Shown: piece after piece, positions 1 to 11,730 of the stretch
Position numbering within the stretch: the stretch's first letter is position 1
Layout of the letters: every line of letters starts with the position of its first letter
Assembly: GCA_027257055.1 (NCBI GenBank)
Contig: JAPVLO010000007.1
Coordinates: 9,486,001-9,550,000 of the forward strand
Origin: Cephalopachus bancanus
Taxonomy: Eukaryota > Chordata > Mammalia > Primates > Tarsiidae
Direction: 5' to 3'
Length of the DNA stretch: 64,000 bases
Notes under the pieces: model-generated
What the model was told of the DNA's origin: nothing
The model's database searches: none
The model's input: only the letters and a program-made list of their open reading frames with translations
Translations under genes and position numbers: made by a program

Positions 1-71
1 CCAGGATGGTATGTGGGAAAGACTTCCCAAATTCTTGAGGTTCCCAGAAGTCAGCAGACAGTGGAAGGAAT

Positions 72-222
72 CCTGAACTTGGGTAAAAAGAACCTGTTAT
101 TTATAGCTGTGGATCGCTACAGGTCTGTGGAAACTCAGTTTCCTCACCTGGGCCCTCTCACAGGGTTGTCTTGAAGATCAAAAGATAACATGCAGGGAAG
201 TGCTTTGTGGACTTCCAGGTTC
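72..222 (+). repeat. MIR SINE (ancient)
   Basis: Core and 3' part of a MIR. ACTCAGTTTCCTCACCTG at about 135-152 is the usual MIR block, followed by the 'gggttgt..gaagatcaaa.gataacatgcag' region and an AAGTGCTTTG-like 3' segment. Heavily diverged and not expected to be functional. Confidence 0.7.
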
Positions 223-3200
223 CCACCATAAGAACCATGAGGCAGGCGGTCTGTGCAACTGGAGTATAAACTTCTGGAGGCCAATGACCTAGACCTTACC
301 CCTGGCACCCAGCACAGGGTGGGTGCCGCAGATGTAGCTCTTGAATGGACGTGATTAGTGCTGTTTGCCAAGCCTCTTGGTTTTGAGTCACAGAGACCCA
401 ACTGAACCAGCTTCAGATATGGGGGATCTGATAGAAGCCTCAAGGGCAGTGTGCGTCCAGGCCAAGGGGGCCTGGGGGTCAGGACTCAAGCACCTCTCCC
501 CTCTGCACCTCCACCTCATTCTCTTCTTTCTAGAAAGACTGGCTTCCTTGGCTTCTCATGACCATCAAAAATCTACCATTCAGGTACCCAAAGAGCGTTT
601 CCCAGGAGGGACTCTTGTTGGCTCAGCTTGAATCCTGTGCTCATCTCCGGGCCAATCAGAGGAAACCAGGAAGTCGGGACAACTCAGCATGGCTGCTTCT
701 GTTGATACCATGTCCACGGTGGTGGTGGGATTCTTGGGAGGAGCCTTTTTCTGTTCCTAGGGATGAGGTGCTGAGACGATAATCTCATAGGTATGAATGA
801 AAGAAGTCAATTGATAAGAAAGAAGTTTTTTTAGAAATTTATGAAATTAAGACATTCTCGTTGTGATAAATGCTGGTAGTAGAGGGAGGAAACCACTCAT
901 GACCCCACAACTCAGACACAGTCGCTGGCATGTTCTTGACACCCTGTGACTGTTCCTTCCCTGTCCCCTTTGCTGTTCCAGAGCGCTGGGCGGCCCAGGG
1001 CACATCCTGGGATTGCTGCTCTTTTCTGCCACACCCACCCACTCCCTTGGCCAGCTCATCCAGCCTCTTCCTGTCCTGAAGGGTCCTGAATGTCCATCTC
1101 CTGCCCAGGCCTTTCCGCGATATCTGCCCTGTATATCCAGTGGCCATCTGGGCACCCGGGCGGGTAACAGGCGAACTCACCACAAGTGGCCCGGCCGAGC
1201 GCCCCAGCTCCTGCGCTCTCACCAACTGCTCCCGCCGTCTTCCTGTCTGCTTTTAGGGCAATGCAGCTCTTTGTGTGGCTCGTTTTGGGGTCACCAAGAG
1301 GCCCCTCCCTTTCTCCCTCTCCCCCGTATCTGATCTATTGGCTTTGCCTTCAAAATGCATCCCTCATTTGGGCCCTTTCCGTCCCGTCCACCTGCCACTC
1401 CGTCAAGGACTCCGCCACCCTTCCCTTCCGGCATGGCGGCGGCCTCCGAGCCAGGATCCTGCGCCCCCTGGCCTCCAGACCCGCGCCCCTCACCGTGCCC
1501 AGCACACAGGCCCAGGGTCTTGCGAGAAGGAAGGCCGGTTCACGCCACTCCCTTCTCAGGGGCGCACGGATGCTCCTCCCCAGAACCAGCTGCCGTCTGC
1601 CCAGGAGATGGTGGTTCCAAGCACAGACCTGGGGCACCCAGGGCACTGGGCTGGGTGGCTTCTCCTTCCCGAGAGCTCTCCCGCTTCCCGGGCCTAGCAA
1701 GGAGGCTGGCAGGAGACCGGCCTCCGATGTCAGAGATCCCGAAGGCGGGTCGGCCAAGTGCGGCCCAGCACGCGCCTCAGCGATGGGACTTGGGGTGATG
1801 TTTATTTTCCTTGCATTTTCTAGAAGCGTTTTTCTAAGCATGCGATGCCTTAATAAAAATGGTACTTGTTGGGGCATGTGTATTAGGTCCCGCTGTGTGC
1901 TGAAGTCGGCAGTTAACCAGGAACGCAGCCGGTGGTCTATTTAATCTGCGTGCTCGGTCGCCCAGACATCCCTCCCGTCGGGATGCCCTCTGCCCCCCTG
2001 AGCCCCGCCTTCTGCTTCCCTCCTGCAGAGCTGGAAAGGCCTGCTTTTCGGGAGGGGTGGTGTGATTCCCACTGACACCCAGGTGGACACGGGGCCCTGA
2101 CTCCCTGACTTGGGAGCTTGTGGGCCACCCTCCAGATGCCCGGCTTGCCTGGCCCATCTTGTACACTGGGCCTGGCTGAGCCGGGTTTATGGAGGCCTGC
2201 TATGACTCGAGCCTGGGAACCAGTCTCTATTGTCTCTCGTGTCCACCTTAAGAGAGTCACGCTGTCTCTTGCAGCAGGAACACCCTCGCTCAGTGACAAG
2301 ACCCCAAGTGTGACACTGGGCTGAACCAGGACGTGGGCCAGCCGAGCTCCAGGGGTCCTACCTGTGGGGTTGGTCCTGGAACAGGGAAAAGTCCTTTAAA
2401 CTGGAGACGCTGCCCGCACGTCCCTGGGGGTAAAGCAACCCTTGGAGGCCATGTTTCTCTTCATCTGCTGGAAAAGGTAGGGGCACCGGGTGAGGCGGGA
2501 CTGGGAAGAAAACTCAAATCAGCTGCCAACGGGTCAAGCCCCCCCCCCAGGGGGAGCAGGAGGAGCGGCCTGGAGCCTGTAACAGCCAGTCCCCCCCGGG
2601 GCTGGCTCCAGGGTTTATTAAATACCAGGCATTCTGGGCCAGGAAAAGACTAAACAAAATGTGGTTTTCCTCTGTGCACTGATTGCATCTGGGGCTGTGC
2701 GGCCCGGAGACCAGCCACAAGGACCCCTGGCCTGACCTAGACACTCTGCCTTGACCCTGGTTTGAGGCCTTGGACCAGGGTCACTGGCTTCCCTGGGGAC
2801 GGCCCCTCAATGCCAGGGAGGGGCCCGGCAGCTCAGGAAGGAGATGAGACTAGATTGTACCCAGTCCCTTCCCTGCTTCAGTGCCTACCATGAAGGCCGG
2901 TATGTAGTGGGAAGGGGGCCACTCCAGCCTGGCCCGGCCACTCAGGGCACGTGACCCTGCCTCCAGGACACTGGCTGATGCCTGTCCTGCAGTGTGACCA
3001 CTAACTCGGCTGTGTCCCTTCCCTGGGGGGAGAGGGGGAGCCTAGCGGGGAGGGTAAGGATTCTACGTCTCTGGAACCCGGCTTTTGTGCCCTCTCCTCG
3101 TTTCCCACGGTGACTTTTCTTTGCATGATTTTGTGGAGTCACAAAAGCGAACGAGGCAGCTGCAGTTCTCGGGCCTGGCAAGTCCCTTACCCAGTCACAG

Positions 3201-3735
3201 GATGGAAGGCTCAGACTAAATGCTGTGGGTCCTCATAGCTGCCACGCAGGGGACTGTGGGTGGCGGCGGGTGGGCGGGTCTCGGCCTGATGACTTGATCT
3301 GTCCTCGTGACAGGGACAGTCCACCCAGGGCAGAACAGGAGGCTCTCGCTGTCTTCAGAAGTTTCCTTCCAGCCTGCAGAGGAAGAACTCCTTGGAGCCT
3401 TTCTGATCCATCACATAGTAGTTTCGCCCCCTCTAGTTTTCTTCTGTACCGTTTGACTCAACATCCATCAGTGTCGTGTGTCCTGATGAGAGTTTTTTCT
3501 GAAAAAAAACACATTTTCTTCAGTGTTGACCCAGTTGTTAAAAAAAGAAACATTTTCAACAAAAGCCTACAGGTATAACCAGAGAGGTCCCGGTGAAGTG
3601 AAGCTTTAGCGGCAAGATGAGCTAATGTGTGCTCTGGCTGCCTAGCAAGAGCAGAACTTGGTGAGAGCCAAAGATGGTGTTCCTCAACTTATCCCAAATA
3701 AATAGATGCATATTGGACACCGACTGCCTGTCAGC
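223..3735. other. Single-copy, GC-rich sequence without a recognised gene
   Basis: I see no recognisable repeat and no exon chain here. Long open frames (for example 1186-1944, +) sit in GC-rich sequence with few stops and match no protein family I know. CpG dinucleotides are locally frequent at about 1140-1780, and an AATAAA follows at about 1850. A C-run lies at about 2540-2551. The sequence may be intronic or intergenic. Confidence 0.6.
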
Positions 3736-3860
3736 TTCTCCTCATTCTTCGAGACCCTGCTCAAAAGCCACCTCCTCAGTGAAGCCCTCCCTGGATTCCC
3801 CTGGTGGCCGCCCCTGTGTCCCTCCCACAGTTTATTCATGTCTGTCCCAGTCTCGGCAGT
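3736..3860 (+). repeat. L2 LINE 3' fragment
   Basis: The series 'gagaccctgctcaaaagccacctcctcagtgaagccctccctggattcccc', read in pieces, matches the typical 3' portion of L2 (contextually: pooled CACCTCCTC.GTGAAGCC). The element is old and short and carries no reading frame. Confidence 0.65.
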
Positions 3861-4634
3861 TCACGTGAGTCTCTGCAATCATAAGGTCGGTCTAAGGAAG
3901 CCGGGCCCCATGGGCGCTTGTGACTCCCACCTCGGAGAGGTGATGTGTCCAAGACTCACAGTCCAGCAGATAAAAGCACCCCCACTCGCTCCTGTCAGAA
4001 GAACAGGAACGAGTGTCAATGGAAATCTGCTGTTTCGGTTGCCCGGCCCCATTTCCCCCTTGCGCCAATATTGTTTTGAGGCTGTGCTTCTCCATTTACA
4101 AATAGGGTGCCGGGCTCAGGGCTCCCCTCTCCCCTCACAACCAGGCAAAAAGTAGGCACATGAACCCAGCTAAGGCAATCAGATGTCCCCTCCCTGAAAA
4201 TGCAATCTTGAACCAAGGGTTAGAGGCCGAGATAGTGGGTTTCTTCCTTTCGTAGAAGCGTACAAGCAGCTCCTTGATCAAACTGTTCCTGCTTCAGAGC
4301 CTGCAACTTGGCCCTACTCATTCTCAGTCCAGGTCTCCCGCCTCTGTTCAGGTCGGTGAAGCTTCTAGTGAATTCTCTTCTGAAGTCAGCCAGGGCCGAC
4401 CCCTGTGGCTTGCGACTGAAGAATCCTGATGACACACACTTCCCCACCTCTCAGCTCCCTGCCGCACGCCTCAGGTTCCCTCTTTCCTGCCCCCCAGGGT
4501 CTTGCCTCCGTGCTCCCCTGAGCCTCTTGCTTCCTGATCCCCAGCCCCTGGTCCCTCCCCTAACCCGCAGGCAGGTTTTTCCTTCCCTGCCCACTTCTTT
4601 CTCTAGACTTCTTTCTCTCCTAGCTTTCACTTCG
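3861..4634. other. Single-copy sequence, nothing recognised
   Basis: No repeat or gene signature was recognised between the L2 fragment and the Alu. Pyrimidine-rich tracts around 4440-4630 create open frames but no credible exon. Confidence 0.5.
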
Positions 4635-4641
4635 TAGATTG

Positions 4642-4936
4642 TCTTTTTAGGGGGCTGGGGCTGGGGTCTCACTCTGTTGCCCAGGCTGGAGTGCAGTGGC
4701 ACAATGACATCTGACTGTAGCCTCAGCCTCCTGGGCTCAGGTGATCCTCCCACCTCAGCCTTCCGAGTAGCTGGGACTACAGCTGTGCACCACCATGCCC
4801 AGCTAATTTTATTTTCTGTAGAGATGAAGTCTTGCTGTGTTGTCCAGGCTGGTCTCAAACTCGTGGGTTCAAGCAATCTTCCTCCCCCGTCCACCCAAAG
4901 TGCTGGGATTTCAGATGTGAGCCACTGTGCCCAGCC
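4642..4936 (-). repeat. Alu (AluJ-like), full length
   Basis: Reverse-orientation Alu dimer. It reads right arm, linker, left arm, ending in GTGCCCAGCC. The linker has TCTGTAGAGATGAAGTC, so it is J-like. A 7-bp duplication TAGATTG flanks it at 4635-4641 and 4937-4943. Confidence 0.92.
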
Positions 4937-4943
4937 TAGATTG

Positions 4944-5639
4944 GCTTAACTGATCTCTCTAGGGCCTCTTGTGGTCTCCCCATCAGATCCAGGACTTCTC
5001 GGCCTCTGCGCATCCCAGAAAGGAGGCCCAGGAGCCCAAACAGGTGACAAGCTGAGTCTCCCAAAGGGCAGGGGACAGAGAGACAGCTGAGCTGGACTGA
5101 CGAGTCCTCTTTGACCAGTGGCAGAGGGGGTTGTCGGCAAACGCCCATCTTCACTCTGTCACATGAAGACCAGCACTCCGAGCACTTGTGTGCTGGACTC
5201 TGCACAGACTGTCCACGCGCTCCTTCCACCTCACCCTGCTGTGGGGGGCATCCTCGGGCCCTGGTCCTCTTGTGTGTCCACTTGCCTGACCCACGGGGAC
5301 CCAGATGAGACCTCTTCTGGGTGCATCTGGGAGGCCGTTTCCCGGTGAGGTTAGCGTGTGGGTGGCGGACCCAGCAAAGCAGACGCCATCCCCGTGTGGG
5401 GCCTCACCCAACCGTTCAGGGGCCTGAATCGAGCTACAGGCAGAGAAGAAAGGAGGCCATGCCTGTCTCCTGCCGGCCGGGCTGGGGCACCTCATCTCCT
5501 CTCACGGTGGGTGGGAGTTTCCCGTCACTCCCCTGGCCCTCAAGCGTCAGACTCAACCACACATGGGCTTTCTGGGCTCTAACCTGCAGGGGAGCCCAGG
5601 GGGCTTCTCAGCCCCCAGAATCTTGGGAGCCAAGTCTTC
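4944..5639. other. Single-copy sequence, nothing recognised
   Basis: GC-rich, with several overlapping short open frames on both strands. None resembles a known protein and no flanking splice pattern is convincing. Confidence 0.5.
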
Positions 5640-6285
5640 CAAATACACGCATACATGTGTGTGTATGCATCAGATCTCTATAACACATATGTAGAATCTA
5701 TACAGATATCTAAATATATGCAGCATACAGAATCTATGTAATAGAGAGATTCCATATATAGATATATCATATAAGTAATCTGTAGACTGTGTATATTATG
5801 TAGAAAATCTACACATAGATATATAAATATATGTAATCTATAGATAAATATATGTAATATATAGAATCCATATATTATATAGAGATCTATATACAGATAT
5901 ATGAATATATGTAATCTATAGACTATATGTTATATAGAAAATCAACATGTAACATAAGTATTTATAATCTATAGAATCTACATATTATAGAATCCATATA
6001 GAGGATTGTAAATATATATAATCTAGAGAATCTCTAGATTATATATAGAATCTATATGGAGATATGTAAATATATGTAATCAATCGATTCTATGTATTAT
6101 ATACTATGTTATTCATCATATATTATATATAACATATTATATAATCTGTATATAGATATATAAATATATGGAATATATAGACATAAGTATATATAACATA
6201 CATAGAATCTATATATTATATACTTTCTCTCTATGGATATATATGCAATCTATACACTAACATATATTATATATATTCTGTTGTG
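5640..6285. repeat. AT-rich degenerate tandem array
   Basis: About 650 bp built from variants of ATATAGAATCTATATA and AATATATGTAATCTATAG. Recurrences of the AATATATGTAATC block near 5828, 5905, 6010, 6068 and 6161 are irregularly spaced (58-105 bp). The array contains a 16-bp perfect inverted repeat (6013-6028 / 6032-6047) around a 3-nt loop. It is bounded by GC-rich single-copy DNA. Confidence 0.9.
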
Positions 6286-6324
6286 CTGTGTCTCTGGAGA
6301 ACCCTGACCAAAATACACTTACCA

Positions 6325-6430
6325 TTCCCCCCTTCCAGGTGTGAAAACCGAGGCTCAGGGAGGTGGGGCCCCTTGTCCGAGGTCCCCCAGTCGGGAAGCA
6401 TTTGCTCCTGGACTGACCCACCAGCCACCA
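6325..6430 (-). repeat. MIR-like fragment
   Basis: GTGAAAACCGAGGCTCAGGG followed by a 'ttgtccgaggtccccc' stretch fits the reverse complement of the MIR core, where 'gaaactgaggctcag' precedes 'cccaaggtcac'. Strong divergence limits confidence. Confidence 0.5.
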
Positions 6431-7379
6431 GCTGCCTGTGAGCCCTGGCCAGGTCCCCAGCGCCCGTGTCCCCACCACCATCCTGTTGACTCCGCCTGGG
6501 CACTGGCTGGAGGTCTGGTTGTGATTTATACCAATCACCGTGGCCTCATCTCTCATCAGGACCATCGTAAACGCAGCTCCCCGAATCTTGGCAGGGCCTT
6601 AGGGCTTTCTGGCAGGGTCCCACCTGGGTGGTGTGTCCCCGCCCTGGAGGCGCGGCCCTGAGGAGGCTGTCATGGAGGGCACACTCGCTATTAGCGACCT
6701 GTAATTGAGCTTTCCCTGCCCAGGGTTGGGGCTGTGCTCCCTGGCACCTGGCCTGTGTCTCCTCCCAGCCCGCATAGCCAGGAGGCGGCTGGTGGAGCTT
6801 TCACGTCTCTGCTGGACTCACATGTTGTGTGGACAGGGCCTGACAGGGGAAGCTGCCGGTGCCCTCTGTGTCTGCTCACCTCTGCCTTGCTTTCCTTCCA
6901 CAGCCCCAGGACGGAGGAATTCTAGAAGGTGCACACTGCGGGAAGATCAGAAAGTGCAGGCAGAACAACAGGACATTCCTGTCCAAGCTGTCCCTGAGCC
7001 ACCCACAGACGGCGTAGCCTGTGTCCCCACATCGCAGCTGGTTGGGCCAAGGATGACACCAGACCCCACTGGCCCAATCGGCCTCTCTTTCTTGGAATTG
7101 GGTCTGAGGCCCGAGGGCCTGGGTGACCCGGGGAGAACTGGAGAACTGGGAGGCCACGTCGGGCTGAGGCGCCCTCTCGGGCGGCCCAGAAGGGACCTGG
7201 CGGAAGTGGGTGGAGAGCAGAGGAGGCTCTGCTGGGAGGGCCGGGAGAATAAGGACGGGCCTCCGGGGAGGACAGGAGGGGGCAGAGCTGCTTCCAGCTC
7301 TGCACAATGGGCTTTCCCGGGCAGCTCTGGACTGGCCACATCTCCTGCTGTTGGAGTTTGCGATTTCTCCTGTTCCTTG
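6431..7379. other. Single-copy GC-rich sequence
   Basis: A 229-codon open frame (6705-7394, +) and antisense frames overlap here, as expected for GC-rich DNA. No known domain, signal peptide or conserved motif is apparent. An ACCTGTAATTGAGC block near 6700 is AT-richer than its surroundings. Confidence 0.45.
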
Positions 7380-7520
7380 CTTAGTCTACCTTGAGTGGAC
7401 ATCACAGCCAGTCTACAGATGAAGAAACCGAGGTTTGGAGGGGTGGAGTGCCTTGACCAAGGCCACGGAGCTGTCAAGGGGCAGTCGTGGGAGATGAAGC
7501 TACCTCTGGTCACTCCCCGT
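7380..7520 (-). repeat. MIR SINE
   Basis: Reverse-complement MIR. CTACAGATGAAGAAACCGAG, then a 'ccttgaccaaggccacggagct' region, corresponds to the usual 'ttacagatgaggaaactgag .. cccaaggtcacacagct' order. Confidence 0.75.
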
Positions 7521-7570
7521 CAATCCGGCCTCTCAGGACACGTTCTCCAGAGCTTTCTTCTTTGTTCTTG

Positions 7571-7844
7571 GTTTTTGGTTTTTTTTGAGTCAAAGTCTCA
7601 CTCTGTTGCCCAGGCTGTAATGTGGTAGCAGGCTCAGGGAATCCTCCTGTCTCAGCCTCCCAAGTAGCTACAGGGACTACAGGTGTGTACCACCATGCCC
7701 TGCTAATTTAAAAAAAATTTTTTTTGTAGAGACAAGGTCTCACTGTGTCACCCAGGCTGGTCTCGATCTCCTGGCCTCAAGCGATCCTTCTGCCTCAGCC
7801 TCCCAAAGTGCTGGGATTACAGGCATGAGGCACCACAACCAGCC
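7571..7844 (-). repeat. Alu (AluJ-like)
   Basis: Reverse Alu dimer. The right arm lacks part of the region after GCCCAGGCTG. The linker reads TTTTTTGTAGAGACAAGGTC and the left arm ends in CAACCAGCC. It lies directly 5' of a second, younger-looking Alu. Confidence 0.9.
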
Positions 7845-7857
7845 CAGAGCCCTCTTT

Positions 7858-8162
7858 GATTTATTTATTTAATTTTTTTTTTTTTTGAGTTGGAGTCTCA
7901 CTGTCGCCCAGACTGGAGTGCAGTGACTGCTCCCGGCCACTGCAACCTCAACCTGCTGGGCTCTGGCGATCTTTCCGCCTCAACCTTCCAAGTAGCTGGA
8001 ACTACAGGCACATGCTACCACACCCGGCTAATTTTTTTTTTTTAATTGTAGAGATGAGGTCTCGCCTGCCCAGGCAGGTCTTGAACCCGCAGGCTCAGGC
8101 AATCCACTCACCTCAGACTCCCAAAGGCGCAGGATTGCAGGCTGAGCCACCGAGACTGGCTT
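7858..8162 (-). repeat. Alu, lineage-specific group, with 12-bp target duplication
   Basis: Reverse Alu of the local GAGTTGGAGTCTCACT group, with CAACCTGCTGGGCTC, CCTTCCAAGTAGCTGGAAC and AACCCGCAGGCTCAGGCAAT. A perfect duplication AGAGCCCTCTTT lies at 7846-7857 and 8163-8174. The duplication proves insertion by retrotransposition next to the older Alu. Confidence 0.95.
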
Positions 8163-8174
8163 AGAGCCCTCTTT

Positions 8175-8888
8175 TAGCAGAAGATCAAGCTCCTGCCAAC
8201 CCAGGTCATTCGTAACTGGGAAAATACCACCATTTATAATCTGGAGACTCCAGTCCCCTAAGACTCCAAGGGGTCAGGAGAGCACTGCCAAGAACCAGGA
8301 GGGGTTTGAGATCAGCCCCTGCCTACAAACTCTCAAGCGAGCCTCAAGCCGCTTTGCAGATGCTGGAAGACACGAGATTCTCGGCTCAGAGACAAGGACT
8401 TTGCTGCTCCTGGCCCAGCAGGCCAAGTGGGCTTTGAGTGGCAGCCCAGGTCCGCAGGGTGAAGCAGAGAGGCCCGGGTGGCTGCCACACACTCAGGACC
8501 GCATCCCAGTCAAGGAAGCCCGAGCTCCAGAAGCCCCCATCATCTGTGCTGGGCAAGCGACTCTGTCCAGCCTTTGCCCTGGAGGGAGACAGCATCTTTG
8601 TAAACTGCACAGCAAGCTGAGCTGCCCTCTGTCCCGGAGGGAGACACGTCTCTGTCTCCAAAGTTGTCTGCTTGAAAAGACAGTCTGGAGGAACAGCTGT
8701 CAGAGCCTCTCACAAGATGTGCGGAAACGGAAGAGGTCATGGAGCGCTGTTGCTCAGCAGGAAGGGACTGGGACAGCAGGAGGGCATGGCGATCTGCCCT
8801 TCATGGACAGGGTGTGAAGCCGAGATGCTGAGGAGGCCGGTCTGGTCATTCTTTCTTCATGACGTAGCCGCCACCCGCATCGATGACG
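8175..8888. other. Single-copy sequence, nothing recognised
   Basis: GC-balanced unique DNA between the Alu pair and a DNA transposon. Open frames up to 138 codons occur on both strands without recognisable content. Confidence 0.5.
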
Positions 8889-8896
8889 CTTTAAGC

Positions 8897-9618
8897 CAGC
8901 AGCCCCCAACATTTTTGGCATCAGGGACCGGTTTTGCGGAAGACAATTTTTCCATGGACCAGGGGCGGAGGGGCTGGGGATGGTGGTCTCGAGATGATTC
9001 AAGTACATTATGTTTACTGTGTACTTTATTTCTATTATTATTACACTATTGTATATGATGGAATCGTTATACAACTCATCATAAAAAAGAGGCAAGGACC
9101 GAAGTGGTAAATAAAATAATGGGTGGGCCACACATGGACTCAACTAAGTGTTGGATTCTAACTTAAAGCCTGTCCCCATAGGCAGCTGTACAACCGAAGT
9201 CCAGCAACTCACTTGCCGCTTGCAGGTAGGGTTTTGATTTGAGTTTACAAGCAATTGATTTGCTATGGTCTCTGTGCCGTCAAACCTCACTGCGCATGTT
9301 TATCTATATTTGCAGCCACTCCCCAGCACCAGCATCACCGCCTGAGCTCCACCTCGGATCACCAGCCATTAGAGTCTCATAAGGAGCACACGACCTAGAC
9401 CCTGCACGTGTGCAGTTCACGATAGGGTTCACACTCCTATGAGAATCTAAAGCCATGGCTGATATGACTGCAGGTAGAGCTCAGGTGGTCGTGATAGTGA
9501 TGGGGAGCAGCTATAAACACAGATGAACCTTCGTCTGCTTGCCCACTTTCACCTGGTGTGCAGCCCGGTTTCTAGCCGGCCGGTAGTGGTCCCGTAGTCC
9601 AGGGTTTGGGGACCCCCA
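8897..9618 (+). mobile_element. MER1/Charlie3-like hAT DNA transposon
   Basis: The left end reads CAGCAGCCCCCAACATTTTT and continues with GGGACCGGTTTTGCGGAAG, the MER1 start. The right end is GTTTGGGGACCCCCA. Near-matching 8-bp target duplications CTTTAAGC (8889-8896) and CTTTAAAG (9619-9626) fit a hAT insertion. The inner block TTATTTCTATTATTATTACA is typical of the longer MER1A/Charlie3 form. At about 720 bp it is longer than MER1A as I remember it, so 9085-9320 may be extra internal or inserted sequence. No transposase frame survives. Confidence 0.8.
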
Positions 9619-9749
9619 CTTTAAAGTTTCTGCACCTCTTTAGATGACACCCAGTTTCATGGCTCCTGCTGCATACACGCTGGCTGGGGTGGCCATTAGG
9701 CCATGCTTGGTGGCGAGTCACCGAAGGACGGTCCCCAGGCTCCAATAAT

Positions 9750-10110
9750 GAAGAAGGTGTGACTCCCCAGTGGCTGGCAAGGGCAGAGGCTCAGGGTGTC
9801 ATCAAGGACACGTCTCTCTGCCCTACTATGCTCCCCCACTGTCTCAACTTTCCCTTATGGTGGCAAGGTGGCTGTCTGCCAGAGCCCCACATGTCGCATC
9901 TTCATCCCAACACAGAGGGAAGGAGAGCACTGTCATCTGCATGAGCCTGTTTAAGAGTGGCGGGAAGCTCCCAACCTCCAGATTGTCTCTCAACTCTCAT
10001 TGGCCACAACTGTGTCATGTGCTGTTTCCTAAGCCAACCACTGGCAAGAAGTGGAATTATCATGACTGGCAGGGGCCAATCAGGTTTCACCCTGGGACCT
10101 AGCTGACCCT
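9750..10110. repeat. Probable ancient interspersed repeat, family not named
   Basis: The run of CTCATTGGCCACAACTGTGT, 'aagccaaccactggcaag' and GGGGCCAATCAGG resembles a widespread old mammalian repeat in which such CCAAT-like blocks recur. I cannot name the family with certainty. The alternative is single-copy DNA with chance CCAAT boxes. Confidence 0.4.
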
Positions 10111-10159
10111 GAAGCCTAAGGCTTCCAGATAACTGAACCAAAATAGGGCAGAGGTAGGT

Positions 10160-10368
10160 GGTTGATCAGCGTTCCAGATAAAGCAATGAAAAATAAATAA
10201 AAATGTTTTAGATGCCCAGTTAAATTCGAGTTCAAATAACAAGTAAGTTTTAGCATAAGTATGTCCCATGCAATTTGGGGGATATACTTATACTAAAAAC
10301 TCCTCACTGTTCAGATAGGATTCACGTTTAACCGGGCCTATTGCATTTTCTCTGGCAGTCCTGAGAGC
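10160..10368 (+). repeat. Ancient palindromic interspersed repeat, copy 1
   Basis: Contains AGCATAAGTATGTCCCATGC, then GGGGATATACTTATACTAAA, then 'tttaaccgggcctattgcat' and TCTGGCAGTCCT. A second copy with the same block order lies at 31158-31248. I recognise the arrangement from mammalian genomes but do not recall the family name. Confidence 0.6.
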
Positions 10369-11565
10369 CGACTGGTAATGTCCGCTGGTCAGACCACCCC
10401 TGCCATTGTGTGGTGGGAAGTTTGCCTCTCATGGGAAGAAAGCAGACCGACTTGGCGAAAGCAAAATTCTGGGTTGTGTTCTCTCCCCCACACCTGCACC
10501 GATCCTGCCCCCCGAGTCTCAGCAGAGACCACGCTGCTGTCCCCGTGGTCCAAGCTGGAACCCTGGAAACCATCAACGCCCTCAGTTTCATCCCTCAGTT
10601 CCATCCCTCAGTCTGAGCTCTCTCTGCCGTGTTGCCAAGACCCAGCCTGAGTCATTCTCTCTCCCTGTCCACCCGTCGCCCAGAGGTAGTGATTTTCAGC
10701 CAGGATCCATCTGACCCCCTGGGGACACGGGACAAGACCTGAGCACAGCCCTGCTTGTCAAAGCTGGGTGGGAGGGGGTGCTGCTGGGGTTGAGTGGGTG
10801 GACACCAGGAATCCCACTCACTGTCCGGCAGCACACAGGGTGGCTGCACCAAGGGACTTGCTTGGCCCCTTGCTTGACATCGCAGGTGAGGATCACGGGC
10901 TAAGCCAAGTGGCCCGCCCAGCTGAGCCGGAGCCTCCCAGCTCCACTCATCCTTGCCCTGGAATCCTGCTAAATGGTTCCAAGGACCCCTCTCTGCTCTC
11001 CAAACAAAACCCACGCTCCCCTGTGGCCCCCAAGGTGCTGGCCTTCGTGTGCTGATGCTTTTGCTTTGTGCTTTTGTGACGACTTCCTCTTCCTGTCAGT
11101 CCCAGCGTTCACGTCACCTCCACCGAGAAGCCTTCCAGACGTCTCCTCCCCTGAACTTGCCACCCTCTACCCGTTTTATGCCCTCCATAGACTCTGACTC
11201 TTTTCCGTGTCATCTTTCTAGATCTTCCCACCAACAGACATTTGCTCCAGAAGCACAGCGTGCCCAGGGCAGGTGCTCTGCTCTGTTCACCGCCCCAGCC
11301 TCAGTGCCCACGCCAGTAGAGGCCAGACGCAAAATTACGGAATCACCGAGAAATGTGACTTCATACATATCCACCAGGGAAGATTGGAATCAGGTACAGA
11401 ATTTGTAGCACCTGGTGCAAAATGAAAATGCGGAGTTCCTTTTCCAAAAATTAGGAAGAACTTCAAGGCAGTGCCACTGAGCACTGAGCCCAGGGTAGGG
11501 TCCTTCTGAGCGACCAAGGGCCCTGGACATAGGAGCGTGATGTCGTCTGCAACCGCAGTGCGATT
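10369..11565. other. Single-copy sequence, nothing recognised
   Basis: Mostly GC-rich unique DNA. Overlapping open frames up to 151 codons (10953-11408, +) have no known relatives. The segment 11330-11470 is AT-richer. Confidence 0.5.
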
Positions 11566-11730
11566 TTGAGTTGGAGTCTCACTCCGTCACCCTGCTGGGC
11601 TCTGGCGATCCTTCCCCCTCAGCCTTCCAAGTAGCTGGAACTGTAGACACGCACTACCACACCCAGCTAATTTTTGATTTATTGTAGAGATGAGGTCTCG
11701 CCCAGTTGCCCAGGCGGGTCTCGAACCCCA
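11566..11730 (-). repeat. Alu, internally deleted and truncated
   Basis: It starts GAGTTGGAGTCTCACTCCGT and jumps directly to CCTGCTGGGCTCTGGCGATC, so about 45 bp of the right arm is missing. The linker is TTTTGATTTATTGTAGAG. It stops after TCTCGAACCCC, so the end of the left arm is absent. It belongs to the lineage-specific group. Confidence 0.85.

Noticed and set aside
1186..1944. 252-codon open frame
   Set aside because: GC-rich region with few stops and equally long frames on the other strand; no recognised domain.
6705..7394. 229-codon open frame
   Set aside because: GC-rich; competing frames on the opposite strand; ends in a MIR; no recognised domain.
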